This document shows, one piece after another, positions 50,579 through 60,273 of a stretch of DNA of 64,000 nucleotides. Both the position numbers and the translations under genes were made by a program. This DNA comes from Aliivibrio sifiae (GTDB lineage: Bacteria > Pseudomonadota > Gammaproteobacteria > Enterobacterales > Vibrionaceae), in contig NZ_MSCP01000001.1 in NCBI RefSeq assembly GCF_002954715.1, positions 1,644,118-1,708,117 of the forward strand. Direction: 5' to 3'. The notes below the pieces were generated by a model. The model was not told where the DNA came from, did no database searches, and worked only from the letters and a program-made list of their open reading frames with translations. Each line of letters begins with the position of its first letter. The first letter of the stretch is position 1.

Positions 50579-51958
50579 TTACACATCTACCAGATTTTTA
50601 ATCCATTTTTTTGATTTCATTCGATAAATTGAACCAAACCATTTCACTATTTCTTCCACTACAAACAGGGCATAAACGTACTCAGGAGGGAATCCTAAGA
50701 CTAATGCACCAATAGCAGCAATAGGAATCCCTATAAACCATTGGGAGACAATATCTTGATATAAGCAATATTTAACATCACCCCCGGCACGTAATACCCC
50801 AACAATAGCCGTCAGTGGCACACTGCGGATCACTATAATAATAGCCAGAATTGCCATAAACTTTTCAGCAATTGCGCGAGTGTCTTCCGTTAGCGCTGGA
50901 AACATATCTAAAATCTGATGCTGGAAAACCATAACAAACAAAGCAATGACCATACTGGTCCCCACGCTTAATGCAAGTACTCCCCAGCTTTGGTAATAAA
51001 CCGCTTCATATTTTTTTGCACCCAGCTGATTACCGATCAATACCGATGCCGCACCCGCTGCACCAATCAGGAAACTAAGTGCGATAGATTCTATCGGTGA
51101 AATCACAGATAGCGCAGCTAATCCTTGTACGCCTGATTGCCCCATAATGGCGTGGTAAGTAAAAATACCTGCAGCCCATACTAAAAAGTTAAATGTTGTT
51201 GGCAAAGAAAGGGAAAGGAACTTAGAAATTTTTGGCCAATTCAACACCGCTTTTATTTCTTCTAAACCAAAGCTTAATAAATGCGAACGACTATAGAGAT
51301 AACCATAAAGGAAAATAATCTCAATAACACCACTGATCAATGTCGCTAATGCCGCTCCTTTAATTCCCATGGCTGGCGCGCCTAAATTACCAAATATTAA
51401 TACCCAGTTAAAAAAGACATTAGAGACAATACCAATGCCACTAAAAAATGTGCTGACACCGGGCTGATGGATAGAACGTAAGCCAACCGCCATACTACTG
51501 CCACAAGACACAACATACATGGTTAACGCGGTGATGAATAAATAATCAGCCCCTAAGTCGATAACTTCTTGAGAGTCTGTCGCCAATGACATAATTTGAT
51601 GAGGGATAAATAAAAACAGCACGACAGGGATCGTTGCCATAGCCATGCTGACCATCCAAGTTAATGCGGTACTTTGGCGGACCCCTTCTTTATTTTGTGC
51701 ACCCCAATATTGAGCAGTTAATAGAGCACCACCAGTAGTTACCCCTACCAACATGATAGTCGTAACAAACGTCGCTCGGCTCGCAACACCAACAGCAGCA
51801 ATCTCAGCTTCGCCTAATTGACCAAGCATTAAGACATCAACTAATCCTCGGCTTGAAAACATGATATTTTGTAGTGCAATCGGGATTGCGATCATAATTA
51901 ATCGCTTAAGAAAGTCACCCCGAGTATGACCAATGACATTAGAAAGAAAAACAGACAT
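50579..51958 (-). CDS. MATE family efflux transporter
   Basis: A 459-residue inner-membrane transporter of the MATE family with 12 predicted helices in two related halves. Typical segments are IPIALQNIMFSSRGLVDVLM near the N-terminus and PIESIALSFLIGAAGAASVL in the second half. Such proteins use Na+ or H+ gradients to expel cationic drugs, dyes or metabolites. The start at 51958 has TGAGG six bases upstream. It is divergent from the DUF2867 gene and unlinked to a regulator. The substrate cannot be told from sequence. Confidence 0.9.
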   Translation of the reverse strand: MSVFLSNVIGHTRGDFLKRLIMIAIPIALQNIMFSSRGLVDVLMLGQLGEAEIAAVGVASRATFVTTIMLVGVTTGGALLTAQYWGAQNKEGVRQSTALTWMVSMAMATIPVVLFLFIPHQIMSLATDSQEVIDLGADYLFITALTMYVVSCGSSMAVGLRSIHQPGVSTFFSGIGIVSNVFFNWVLIFGNLGAPAMGIKGAALATLISGVIEIIFLYGYLYSRSHLLSFGLEEIKAVLNWPKISKFLSLSLPTTFNFLVWAAGIFTYHAIMGQSGVQGLAALSVISPIESIALSFLIGAAGAASVLIGNQLGAKKYEAVYYQSWGVLALSVGTSMVIALFVMVFQHQILDMFPALTEDTRAIAEKFMAILAIIIVIRSVPLTAIVGVLRAGGDVKYCLYQDIVSQWFIGIPIAAIGALVLGFPPEYVYALFVVEEIVKWFGSIYRMKSKKWIKNLVDV

Positions 51959-52084
51959 GAAGAACCTCAAATAAACAACAAATTAACTATTTGCACTACA
52001 CAAGATCCATTAGGTATATGCCTACAAATTGTACTAGAATCAAAACGTAATTAATATTTATATTCACAAGGTAAAGGAGCAATC

Positions 52085-53527
52085 TTGAATAAAAAAAGCA
52101 CAATCCTAATCGTTGGTGCCTCAGGGTATGTAGGCTCACAATTAATCCCACAATTATTACAACAAGGGCATAACGTTATTGCTTGTGCTCGTAATATTGA
52201 CTACCTACTTGATAGGGTTGTTGACCATCCAAACTTACAATGCCATTACCTTGATTTAGAAGACGCAGGTTCTATTCTTCCTATAATGGAAAGTTGCGAC
52301 ATTGCCTATTTCTTAGTTCATGGCATGTCCCATGGTCATGATTTTATTGACTATGAAGTCTCTCTTGCTGAAAACTTTAAAGCTGCCGCAGAACAATCTT
52401 CACTGACTAAAATCATTTATTTAAGTGCATTACAACCGGAAGGCTATCAATCTCAACATTTACTTGCTCGCAAAAAAACGGGTGAATTACTGCGTTCAAC
52501 AGGCATACCAACCATAGAGATCAATTCAGGCATTATCATTGGGACAGGATCGGCTGCTTTTGAGATCATGACCGATTTTGTAAATCATTTTCCGTTATTA
52601 ATCTGCCCTATTTGGATTAACTCCCAAGCAAACCCTATTGCGATAGAAAATCTTAATTATTACCTAATTCAATGTATTGATTATCCGCTCACTGAATCCA
52701 TCACCTTTGAAGCGGGTGGGCCTGAAACCGTTAGCTATCAATCTTTATTTCAACTCATTGCTCAACGTAACCACCGTTCAATTAAAATCATTCCTACTCG
52801 TTTTATTAGCCCAAGTTTTGCAGGCTTATGGCTTGGTGTTGTCACCTCTGTCCCTTCCGATTTAGGGCGAGCATTATTAGCCGGTATAGATCATGACTTA
52901 ATCGCTGATAACACAAAAATACAAGAAGCCTTTCCTCAAGCATTACTCTCTTTATCAGAAGCAATCAACAAGGCTCAAGAGACCAATGACGAAACAATAA
53001 AAACCGAGATATGGGGATTTGACCCAAGCGCCTTAAAACGCTGGAAATCCGACTATGGTTTTTATCCCAAACAAGCCGGAGCAAGCTTTACCACCACAGC
53101 GTCAGCCCAACAACTTTGGACTGTTATTGAACGACTAGGCAGTAAAGAAGGCTATTTCTTTGCTAACGCGTTATGGCGAACCCGAGAATGGTTAGATCCT
53201 TTATTAGGGGGGTCTTTTCCAATCCGAAGAAGGCCTGAATCAGGAAAAGTTCAATTAGGCGACCATATTGATTCATGGAAAGTCATTCGTTGCGAAGAAA
53301 ATAAATTCTTATCATTACTTTTTGGTATGACAGCTCCGGGACTAGGGCGATTAGAATTTTCAATTAAAGACATTGACGAACACCATAAACAGTTAGATGT
53401 TCGTGCTTGGTGGCACCCAAAAGGATTCTGGGGATTGATGTATTGGTTTGCTATGTTTCCTGCTCACCTCTTTATTTTTAAAGGCATGGTTAAAGCCATT
53501 TGTAAAAAGGCAGAAGCTGAAGAATAA
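52085..53527 (+). CDS. NAD(P)-binding epimerase-like protein with C-terminal DUF2867
   Basis: A 480-residue two-part protein. Residues 1-~300 are an atypical extended SDR/NmrA-like Rossmann domain, with GASGYVGSQLIPQLLQ for cofactor binding. Residues ~320-480 are DUF2867 (TTTASAQQLWTVIERLGSKE, WWHPKGFWGLMYWFAMFPAH), a START-like fold of unknown ligand. The start codon is TTG at 52085, supported by AAGGAG just upstream. Fusions of this type are widespread but uncharacterised; a role with lipophilic substrates has been suggested by the fold. Converges with DUF2913. Confidence 0.87.
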   Translation: MNKKSTILIVGASGYVGSQLIPQLLQQGHNVIACARNIDYLLDRVVDHPNLQCHYLDLEDAGSILPIMESCDIAYFLVHGMSHGHDFIDYEVSLAENFKAAAEQSSLTKIIYLSALQPEGYQSQHLLARKKTGELLRSTGIPTIEINSGIIIGTGSAAFEIMTDFVNHFPLLICPIWINSQANPIAIENLNYYLIQCIDYPLTESITFEAGGPETVSYQSLFQLIAQRNHRSIKIIPTRFISPSFAGLWLGVVTSVPSDLGRALLAGIDHDLIADNTKIQEAFPQALLSLSEAINKAQETNDETIKTEIWGFDPSALKRWKSDYGFYPKQAGASFTTTASAQQLWTVIERLGSKEGYFFANALWRTREWLDPLLGGSFPIRRRPESGKVQLGDHIDSWKVIRCEENKFLSLLFGMTAPGLGRLEFSIKDIDEHHKQLDVRAWWHPKGFWGLMYWFAMFPAHLFIFKGMVKAICKKAEAEE

Positions 53528-53558
53528 AAACATTAACAAAATGCTAATTACCAGATAT

Positions 53559-53589
53559 AAAAAAGCGCAGAAGATCTGCGCTTTTTTTA
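53559..53589. terminator. Bidirectional terminator between the DUF2867 and DUF2913 genes
   Basis: AAAAAGCGCAG and CTGCGCTTTTT pair around AAGAT, with A and T runs outside. Confidence 0.9.
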
Positions 53590-53611
53590 GATATTTATAA
53601 TCTTAATTCGA

Positions 53612-54301
53612 TTACTTTTTCACATTAAATGAAAACGGCGTTTCACCTAACTGTAAACCATGATTATTTGGGAATATCAGGTACTCACCGTGATATTTCA
53701 CTTTCGATTTATAATCAGAACGTTTATGTACCATTAAACCGTGCTCAAAAGCGGATTCAACGAATTCATGGTGATTGCCACGAACATAACACGTTAATGG
53801 TTTCACTAAAGATTGAGTGTCTTCATCATCGCCTTCAAAACACGAAGTCAATTGCGTTGCACAAATAATTAAAGAGTGATCACCGTCTGAGAACAAAGAC
53901 GCTTTTTCTAACACTTCATAATCAGTCGTTACACACCAATCTTGCTCTTCTAAAGACTCACACCACGCCATTAATCCTGATTTTGTAATTGGTGTTACCG
54001 TCTCAACTGGAGCCAATGCTGCATATAAACGAGAATAATACTCAAAACGAACAGGCAGTTGTGTTCCTGTACCTTTTGTTCGGCCTTCTTTCTGCCACGT
54101 CATCAAATCTTTTGCTACGCAACGTGAAAAACGTTGAGACTTAATCGCAGTTGTCACCCAGCGAATCAAAAAGTGATTTGCGCTCACCGGATTCTTAGGT
54201 AAACGTCCACTATCCTTACTTTCTTGTAAGTCTTTTAGCGCTTCGTTAACGACTTTTTGAATTTCTTGATAATAATTCACAGTGTTTGTTTCTTTACTCA
54301 T
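53612..54301 (-). CDS. DUF2913 family protein
   Basis: A 229-residue soluble protein of DUF2913, a family common in Vibrionaceae and of unknown function. Recognisable parts are NHFLIRWVTTAIKSQRFSR, TGTQLPVRFEYYSRLYAALA and a C-terminal YLIFPNNHGLQLGETPFSF. No catalytic motif. Its ATG directly follows the stop codon of bcr (TAAATG), so translation is coupled to the drug transporter. Whether it modulates efflux is unknown. Confidence 0.85.
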   Translation of the reverse strand: MSKETNTVNYYQEIQKVVNEALKDLQESKDSGRLPKNPVSANHFLIRWVTTAIKSQRFSRCVAKDLMTWQKEGRTKGTGTQLPVRFEYYSRLYAALAPVETVTPITKSGLMAWCESLEEQDWCVTTDYEVLEKASLFSDGDHSLIICATQLTSCFEGDDEDTQSLVKPLTCYVRGNHHEFVESAFEHGLMVHKRSDYKSKVKYHGEYLIFPNNHGLQLGETPFSFNVKK

Positions 54302-55507
54302 TTACGCTTTACGTCCAAAAACAAAATAAAAACCAAAAGATAAGATTGAGCATGCTGCCATGGAACTCACCATAGGCCAAGCAGAATCGGCAGGAAACAT
54401 AGCAATACACGCACCAACAAGAGATCCAGTGCCGAATCTTAATGTACCAGCGAGTGATGATGCCGTTCCTGCCATTTTAGGGTAATGACTTAATAATAGC
54501 CCCATCGTATTACTACCAATTGTTGATATACAACCAACAAATAGAACCACAGGAACCACTGTTCCCCACAATCCCCAATTCAATAATTGCCCTACGACCA
54601 TCAGTACGCCAGCAACCAATTGAATTGAAAGACCGAATTTAATCATGTTATGCGAACCCATTCTCTTAACCATGCGCCCATTAATCGTGGTCATAACAAT
54701 TAAGAAAACAACGTTCAAGCCAAACAGGTAGCCAAAGTTAGAAACACTGACACCATAAATATCGATATAAACAAACGATCCTGCCGTTAAAAATGAAAAC
54801 ATCCCAGCAAAAGAAAAAGCACCAGAAAAAATTAACCCAAGAGACACTGGATTCTTAAACAATGAACGGTAGTTTCTTAATGAGGTTACCAGATTAAACG
54901 GGGAACGATTTTCTTCTGCTAACGTTTCAGGAATACGCCACAGAATGGCAAAAATAATAAGAACAGCAAAAATAGCCAATAACCAGAAGATTGAGCGCCA
55001 CCCAAACCAGACCGCCATGTGCCCACCAATCATAGGAGCAACTAATGGAGCTACGGTCATTACAAGCGTGATAAACGCCATCATGCGCGCAAAATCTTCT
55101 TTATTAAACATGTCACGAACAATGGCTTGAACCACCACCGCTGATGCCGCACCCGCCACACCTTGCAATACACGGATATACATCAATGATTCAATCCCAC
55201 CAACCAATGCACCAATAACAGCACAAAGCGCAAATAAGACGGTACCTATAATTAATACTGGTCGTCGCCCGTAACTATCCGCTAATGGCCCATGAATTAA
55301 CTGTGCAATTGCAAAACCGGCGGTATATGCCGTTAATGTCATTTGAACAGAGCCAGCAGATACCCCAAGGTCTGCCGCTATACTTGGCATTGCAGGGACA
55401 TACATATCAATAGCAAGTGGGGTTAGCGCTGAAATTGCACCTAAAATAATGATCAATAAGATACTTAATGAAGGTGATTCCGGGTGATCTGTGGCAGTCG
55501 ATGACAT
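54302..55507 (-). CDS. bcr: Bcr/CflA family drug efflux transporter (MFS)
   Basis: A 401-residue major facilitator with 12 helices. The DHA1 motif D-x-x-x-P-x-x-P (LAIDMYVPAMPSIAADL), motif A (GPLADSYGRRPVL) and motif C region (APLVAPMIGG) fit the Bcr/CflA drug antiporters, which expel bicyclomycin, chloramphenicol and other drugs. The start at 55507 is preferred to an in-frame TTG at 55525. It follows rsuA on the same strand, as in E. coli, but a terminator at 55614-55652 divides them. Confidence 0.92.
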   Translation of the reverse strand: MSSTATDHPESPSLSILLIIILGAISALTPLAIDMYVPAMPSIAADLGVSAGSVQMTLTAYTAGFAIAQLIHGPLADSYGRRPVLIIGTVLFALCAVIGALVGGIESLMYIRVLQGVAGAASAVVVQAIVRDMFNKEDFARMMAFITLVMTVAPLVAPMIGGHMAVWFGWRSIFWLLAIFAVLIIFAILWRIPETLAEENRSPFNLVTSLRNYRSLFKNPVSLGLIFSGAFSFAGMFSFLTAGSFVYIDIYGVSVSNFGYLFGLNVVFLIVMTTINGRMVKRMGSHNMIKFGLSIQLVAGVLMVVGQLLNWGLWGTVVPVVLFVGCISTIGSNTMGLLLSHYPKMAGTASSLAGTLRFGTGSLVGACIAMFPADSAWPMVSSMAACSILSFGFYFVFGRKA

Positions 55508-55613
55508 AGGGCAGAAACCAAGCAATAATTAGAAACAGGAAAAGACTTAGAATATTATCACGCCCTTTTACAACATGCTTTTTATATTCGATATCTTTGC
55601 AAGAATTTACACA

Positions 55614-55652
55614 AAAAGCGGCGTGACATTCCTGCCACGCCGCTTTTTTTTA
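55614..55652. terminator. Terminator after rsuA
   Basis: AAAAAGCGGCGTG and CACGCCGCTTTTT form a 13-bp stem with a 10-base loop. Tails suit either strand; rsuA is the gene that ends here. Confidence 0.9.
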
Positions 55653-55672
55653 CCACTGATAAACAGAGTGAA

Positions 55673-56377
55673 TTATTTGCGAAGAACCGCTTCTGCTTCT
55701 TCAGCAGTTAAGTAACGATATTCACCAGGTTCTAGTGAGTAATCTAAACCTAAACCACCAATCTGAGAACGGTGTAGGCCTTCAACTTTATTACCTAAAG
55801 CAGCAAACATACGTTTCACTTGGTGGTATTTGCCTTCTTGGATAGTTAATAGAAGCTCATTTTCGTCTTCATCAACAATTTCCATTGTCGCAGGCATTGT
55901 TAAGCCAGTCTCACTCTTCAGTTGAATACCTTCTGCTAATTGCTCAGCATAATCAGCACCAATTGGTTCTGCTAACCATACACGGTAAGTCTTAGAACAC
56001 TTACGTTTTGGTGATGTGATCTTATGTGACCATTGGCCATCATCAGTAATTAGCACTAAACCTGTTGTATCAACATCTAGACGACCAGCAAAATGTAATT
56101 TCTCTACATTTACTTCATCTAACAGCGTCAATGCCGATGGATGAGTGCTGTCTTCATGAGAACATACATAACCATCTGGCTTAAATAGCATAATATAACG
56201 AGGACCATGGAATTTAAGCTCGCGGCCATCCAACTCAACAGTTGAATCATCAGTCACTTTTACTGAAGTAACTTTTGTTTTTACGCCATTAACAGTGATG
56301 GTACCACTTTTAATAATTCGAGTAGCTTCGCTACGGGTAGCACCTAATGTTTCGCACAAAAATTTATCTAAACGCAT
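55673..56377 (-). CDS. rsuA: 16S rRNA pseudouridine(516) synthase RsuA
   Basis: A 234-residue pseudouridine synthase that modifies U516 of 16S rRNA. An S4 RNA-binding domain occupies the first ~60 residues (MRLDKFLCETLGATRSEATR). The catalytic Asp is in AGRLDVDTTGLVLITDDG. The family motifs KTYRVWL and EGKYHQVKRMFAALG are intact. GAGG lies before the ATG. Adjacent to bcr as in E. coli. Confidence 0.95.
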   Translation of the reverse strand: MRLDKFLCETLGATRSEATRIIKSGTITVNGVKTKVTSVKVTDDSTVELDGRELKFHGPRYIMLFKPDGYVCSHEDSTHPSALTLLDEVNVEKLHFAGRLDVDTTGLVLITDDGQWSHKITSPKRKCSKTYRVWLAEPIGADYAEQLAEGIQLKSETGLTMPATMEIVDEDENELLLTIQEGKYHQVKRMFAALGNKVEGLHRSQIGGLGLDYSLEPGEYRYLTAEEAEAVLRK

Positions 56378-56446
56378 GAGAACCTCATTTCAATATTCTG
56401 CCGCATTATACCCAAACCACCTAAAGAAGCGAGCGCACATAAAAAA

Positions 56447-58051
56447 TTAATGCGCCCCACCTTCCATTGAGCCTGGATTCGAATTAGATTTAACAAAAAA
56501 CATCATAAATGCAGCAAAAGCTAAGAAACACGTCATCATTAAAAATACATCATTATACGCCATAATTGCCGCGTCACGTTGCATTGTCATGGTTAATGAT
56601 GCTTTAGCTTGCAGCATTGCGGTTGCAGGATCACTTCCTTTTGACACAAACATTGCCGCACTTTGTTGTAGTTGATACCAACCATCCGTACTCACTGCTG
56701 TTAGTGTCTCTTTGATATGCCCTAAATGCTCACGAGTTTTATTATCCAATAACGTTGCAATAATCGCGATACTAAACGCCCCACCCAAATTACGAAGTAC
56801 GTTAGTAATGGTTGATGCATCCGATACTTGATGCTTTTGAATTTCTTCCATTGCAACTAATGACAGCGGCACCATTATAAATGGGCTACCAATAGCACGC
56901 AGTAGCATAGAGAAAATCAGTTGGTCACCACCAAAATCATAGCTCATGTGTGTATTTACAAAACAGCTAATACCAAACATTGAGAAGCCAAAAAATACCA
57001 GATACTTAGCTTTAATAATCTGAGTTAGCTTAGGCACTAATGGGAAAATCAATAACTGAGGAAAGCCCATCCACATTAAGACTTCACCAATCTCCAAGGC
57101 GTTATATCCTTGAATTTGGATCATATACATAGGTAATACATAAATAGAACCGAGAAGTGCCATCCCTAATATTAAATAAGCTACACATGACATGGCAAAC
57201 TGACTCTGTTTCAATAGCCGCAAATTCACCAGCGGATTCTTGTGCTGCAACTCATTAATGACAAAATAAATCAAACTAATCGCAGAAATAATCGATAACG
57301 TAACAATAAAACTAGAGCTGAACCACTCTTCACGATTACCTTCTTCAAGCACAACTTCCAAACAGCCTAGCCCTATCGCCATGGTTGTAATACCAAACCA
57401 ATCGGCTTTTAATAAACTGTCTAATTTTAGTGGCTCATCATCAAGGCCATAATTAACCATGCAGATTAATGCGATAGCTGGCGGGATATTGATATAGAAA
57501 ATATAGTGCCACGAGAAATTCTCGGTTAACCAGCCACCTAATGTTGGACCAATTGACGGTGCAAATGTTGCTGTCACCCCAAACAACGCCATCCCTACCG
57601 CACGTTTATTTAACGGTAATAGTTGCACGACAAGTGAGAAAGCCAATGGAATTAATGCACCACCACTAAAGCCTTGGATTGCACGAAAAACAATCATCGA
57701 ACCCATGTTCCAAGAAATAGAACACAGCACAGAAGCCATCGCAAAAATAATGGTCGTCCACGTTAAATAGCGGCGTTTACCAATCGCAACCGAAAGCCAA
57801 CCACTCAATGGAATAGCAATCATTTCAGCAACAAGATAAGACGTAGAGATCCAAGAACTCTCATCCATGGTGGCAGATAATGCACCTTGAATGTCTTTTA
57901 AAGATGAATTGGTAATTTGAATATCTAAAATCGCCATAAAGGCACCAAGCAGACCACCAAATAAGGCGATCCAATTACGTCTTGGGATTTCAGGTTCTAC
58001 TTGTGCGCCCGTGGTTTTTAGTTGTTCCACGGTGGTTAATTCTTGAGTCAT
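56447..58051 (-). CDS. emrB: EmrB/QacA-type (DHA2) multidrug efflux transporter
   Basis: A 534-residue major facilitator with 14 predicted helices. The DHA2 signature LDIQITNSSLKDIQGAL and motif C-like region FAPSIGPTLGGWL are present. EmrB pairs with a membrane fusion protein and TolC to expel hydrophobic drugs and uncouplers across both membranes. The ATG at 58051 follows the emrA stop by two bases, so it is co-translated with emrA. The LysR gene upstream of emrA likely regulates it. Confidence 0.9.
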   Translation of the reverse strand: MTQELTTVEQLKTTGAQVEPEIPRRNWIALFGGLLGAFMAILDIQITNSSLKDIQGALSATMDESSWISTSYLVAEMIAIPLSGWLSVAIGKRRYLTWTTIIFAMASVLCSISWNMGSMIVFRAIQGFSGGALIPLAFSLVVQLLPLNKRAVGMALFGVTATFAPSIGPTLGGWLTENFSWHYIFYINIPPAIALICMVNYGLDDEPLKLDSLLKADWFGITTMAIGLGCLEVVLEEGNREEWFSSSFIVTLSIISAISLIYFVINELQHKNPLVNLRLLKQSQFAMSCVAYLILGMALLGSIYVLPMYMIQIQGYNALEIGEVLMWMGFPQLLIFPLVPKLTQIIKAKYLVFFGFSMFGISCFVNTHMSYDFGGDQLIFSMLLRAIGSPFIMVPLSLVAMEEIQKHQVSDASTITNVLRNLGGAFSIAIIATLLDNKTREHLGHIKETLTAVSTDGWYQLQQSAAMFVSKGSDPATAMLQAKASLTMTMQRDAAIMAYNDVFLMMTCFLAFAAFMMFFVKSNSNPGSMEGGAH

Positions 58052-58053
58052 GA

Positions 58054-59142
58054 TTAGCCTCGAGTATCAACCGTAGCAACAACAGAAAGACCAGGGATCA
58101 ATTTACCATCTAGTAGATCGGCATTAAGAATATTGATTTTAACCGGTACACGTTGTACGATTTTTGTGAAATTACCTGTAGCGTTCTCTGGTGGTAATAG
58201 CGCAAATTTAGCGCCTGTTGCCGGAGAGAAACTATCAACAATGCCTTTTAGGTGCAGATCTGGATACGCATCAAGATCAACAAATACTTTCTGTCCTTTA
58301 TGAATATCACCAAGCTGTGTTTCTTTAAAGTTTGCTTCTATCCATACTTCAGTCGTTGGTACTAAACTCAGTAAAGGCATACCCGCTTGAACTAACAAAC
58401 CGCTGCGTAAACTACGTTTACCAACCACCCCATCAATGGGTGCATAAATATTGGTATAAGACAGATTAAGCTCTGTTTGTTTTAACGCTGTTTTCGCTTG
58501 GTTAAGTGCCGCTTCAGCTTGAGCGATCTCACTTTCGATGACGTTAATTTGCTCTTCTGATGCTTGATAATTCGCTTTTGCTGCGTCAACATTTGCTAAT
58601 GCGACTTTAAGGTGAGACACGTTGTTATCTAACTCATCTTGTGATGAATAATTCTTTTTAATTAATGCTTTAGTACGTTTCACTTGTTGTTGAGTACGTT
58701 CATATTCAGCTTTAGCAGATTCAATTTCACTGGCCGCTTGGCGAATTCGAATGTCTTGTAATTTGCGCTCTGCCGCTAAATTTTTAATCGACGCAGCACT
58801 CACTAATACGTTGGCTTCAGCTTTTTCTTTTTCTGCAACAAAATCACGGCTATCTATCGTTGCCAATAAATCTCCCGCTTTAACCACTTGGTTATCTTCA
58901 ACAAATGTTTTTGCAATGTAGCCGCCAACTTTAGGGCTGATTGTCGTAATATCGCCTTGCAGATACGCATTGTCTGTTGATTGAAAATACTGACCATAAC
59001 CATACCAATACCCACCACCAGCAAGGCCACATAGAATAATAACGATTGTCGCAATCAAAGGTGCTTTATTTTTTTTCTTTTGTTGTTCTGCCACTGCGCG
59101 TACCCACTTGAAAATGATGCCATCCACGTTTGTCATAAACAT
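58054..59142 (-). CDS. emrA: HlyD/EmrA family membrane fusion protein
   Basis: A 362-residue periplasmic adaptor with one N-terminal membrane helix (APLIATIVIILCGLAGGGYW, residues ~28-47). A split biotinyl-lipoyl domain flanks a long alpha-hairpin coiled coil (about residues 100-220), followed by a beta-barrel (EIANFKETQLGDI-type region and SLVPTTEVWIEANF). It bridges EmrB and an outer-membrane TolC channel. The exact start is uncertain: ATG at 59142 or at 59136, both without a strong ribosome site. Confidence 0.9.
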   Translation of the reverse strand: MFMTNVDGIIFKWVRAVAEQQKKKNKAPLIATIVIILCGLAGGGYWYGYGQYFQSTDNAYLQGDITTISPKVGGYIAKTFVEDNQVVKAGDLLATIDSRDFVAEKEKAEANVLVSAASIKNLAAERKLQDIRIRQAASEIESAKAEYERTQQQVKRTKALIKKNYSSQDELDNNVSHLKVALANVDAAKANYQASEEQINVIESEIAQAEAALNQAKTALKQTELNLSYTNIYAPIDGVVGKRSLRSGLLVQAGMPLLSLVPTTEVWIEANFKETQLGDIHKGQKVFVDLDAYPDLHLKGIVDSFSPATGAKFALLPPENATGNFTKIVQRVPVKINILNADLLDGKLIPGLSVVATVDTRG

Positions 59143-59253
59143 GAATGTAATAAATAAGAGGGAAACAGTATAAAACGAAAATGATTTATTGATTAGATAG
59201 GAAAAAAAGGAAACACTGTTGCATAAATCTTACTAATTGAGAGAATTAACATA

Positions 59254-60168
59254 ATGATGGATTTAAATAATATCACCATATTAAACCAAGTCATTGATTC
59301 AGGTAGTTTTACTCAAGCAGCCACCAATCTTGGCATGACAAAATCAACAGTAAGTAGAAAGTTAGCGGAGCTTGAAGAGCACTTAGGTGTGAAGCTTATC
59401 ACTCGTTCAACCAGAAAGTTAGGCTTAACCCAAGAGGGTGAGATCTTTTACCAAGCAAGTGTCAAAGTGCTTGATATCATGCAACAAACCGAACTCGAGC
59501 TGACTGCAAATCAAAACCTGATCCGTGGTCACCTTAACTTAGCAATGCCCGTAGAGATTGGACACAGCGTCATGTCTGATTACATTAATAGCTTTCTTAT
59601 CCGTTACCCTGAAGTGTCTATTAATGTAGAAATGACTAACCGAGAAGTTGATATTATTGGAGATGGTATTGATCTCTATGTTCAGATAGGTGAAATCAAT
59701 GACTCTTCTTTAGTCGCCAGAACGATTGATTTTTCAGAGCGCGTCATTGTAGCAAGCCCTAATTATTTAAAAATGTATGGGAATATCATTGCACCCGAAG
59801 AGCTTCAAGCACCTCATCATCAAATCAAAGTCGTTAACGCAGTTAAAGTCCCTAATCTGTATTTTAATCAGGTCGATAAAGCCATTCGCGTTAATTTACC
59901 CTACCGATTAAAAGTAAATACCATCACCGCGTGTAAATCCGCTTGCTTAAGTGGGTTAGGTATCGCCTCTTTGCCTGAATTTTTATGTCGAGAACACATT
60001 AAAAGCGGAGAATTAATTCAAATCCTACCTGATTGGGATTTACCTAAAGCCGCTATCAGCTTGGTCTTTCCTCAAAATAAATTGCTTCCTAAACGACTAA
60101 GAGCATTTATTGATCACGTATTAGAACTCTTTGAATTAAAGAAACGCCAAGATAAAGCAAACTCGTAA
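59254..60168 (+). CDS. LysR-type transcriptional regulator, probable regulator of emrAB
   Basis: A 304-residue regulator. The N-terminal winged helix-turn-helix (SFTQAATNLGMTKSTVSRKL, about residues 17-36) is followed by a LysR substrate-binding domain of the type often seen next to efflux pumps. It is divergent from emrA with 111 bases between, the usual layout for a LysR protein and its target. The inducer is unknown. The start may be either of two adjacent ATG codons (59254 or 59257). Confidence 0.92.
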   Translation: MMDLNNITILNQVIDSGSFTQAATNLGMTKSTVSRKLAELEEHLGVKLITRSTRKLGLTQEGEIFYQASVKVLDIMQQTELELTANQNLIRGHLNLAMPVEIGHSVMSDYINSFLIRYPEVSINVEMTNREVDIIGDGIDLYVQIGEINDSSLVARTIDFSERVIVASPNYLKMYGNIIAPEELQAPHHQIKVVNAVKVPNLYFNQVDKAIRVNLPYRLKVNTITACKSACLSGLGIASLPEFLCREHIKSGELIQILPDWDLPKAAISLVFPQNKLLPKRLRAFIDHVLELFELKKRQDKANS

Positions 60169-60273
60169 AGTTCTAAAATTGAATCAATTTTTATTAATCG
60201 TAAGTTATATCTTGTCAGAAACCGTTCTCCATTATAGGATGCGATCTTCTGTATATTGAACGGTGAGTCTGTA

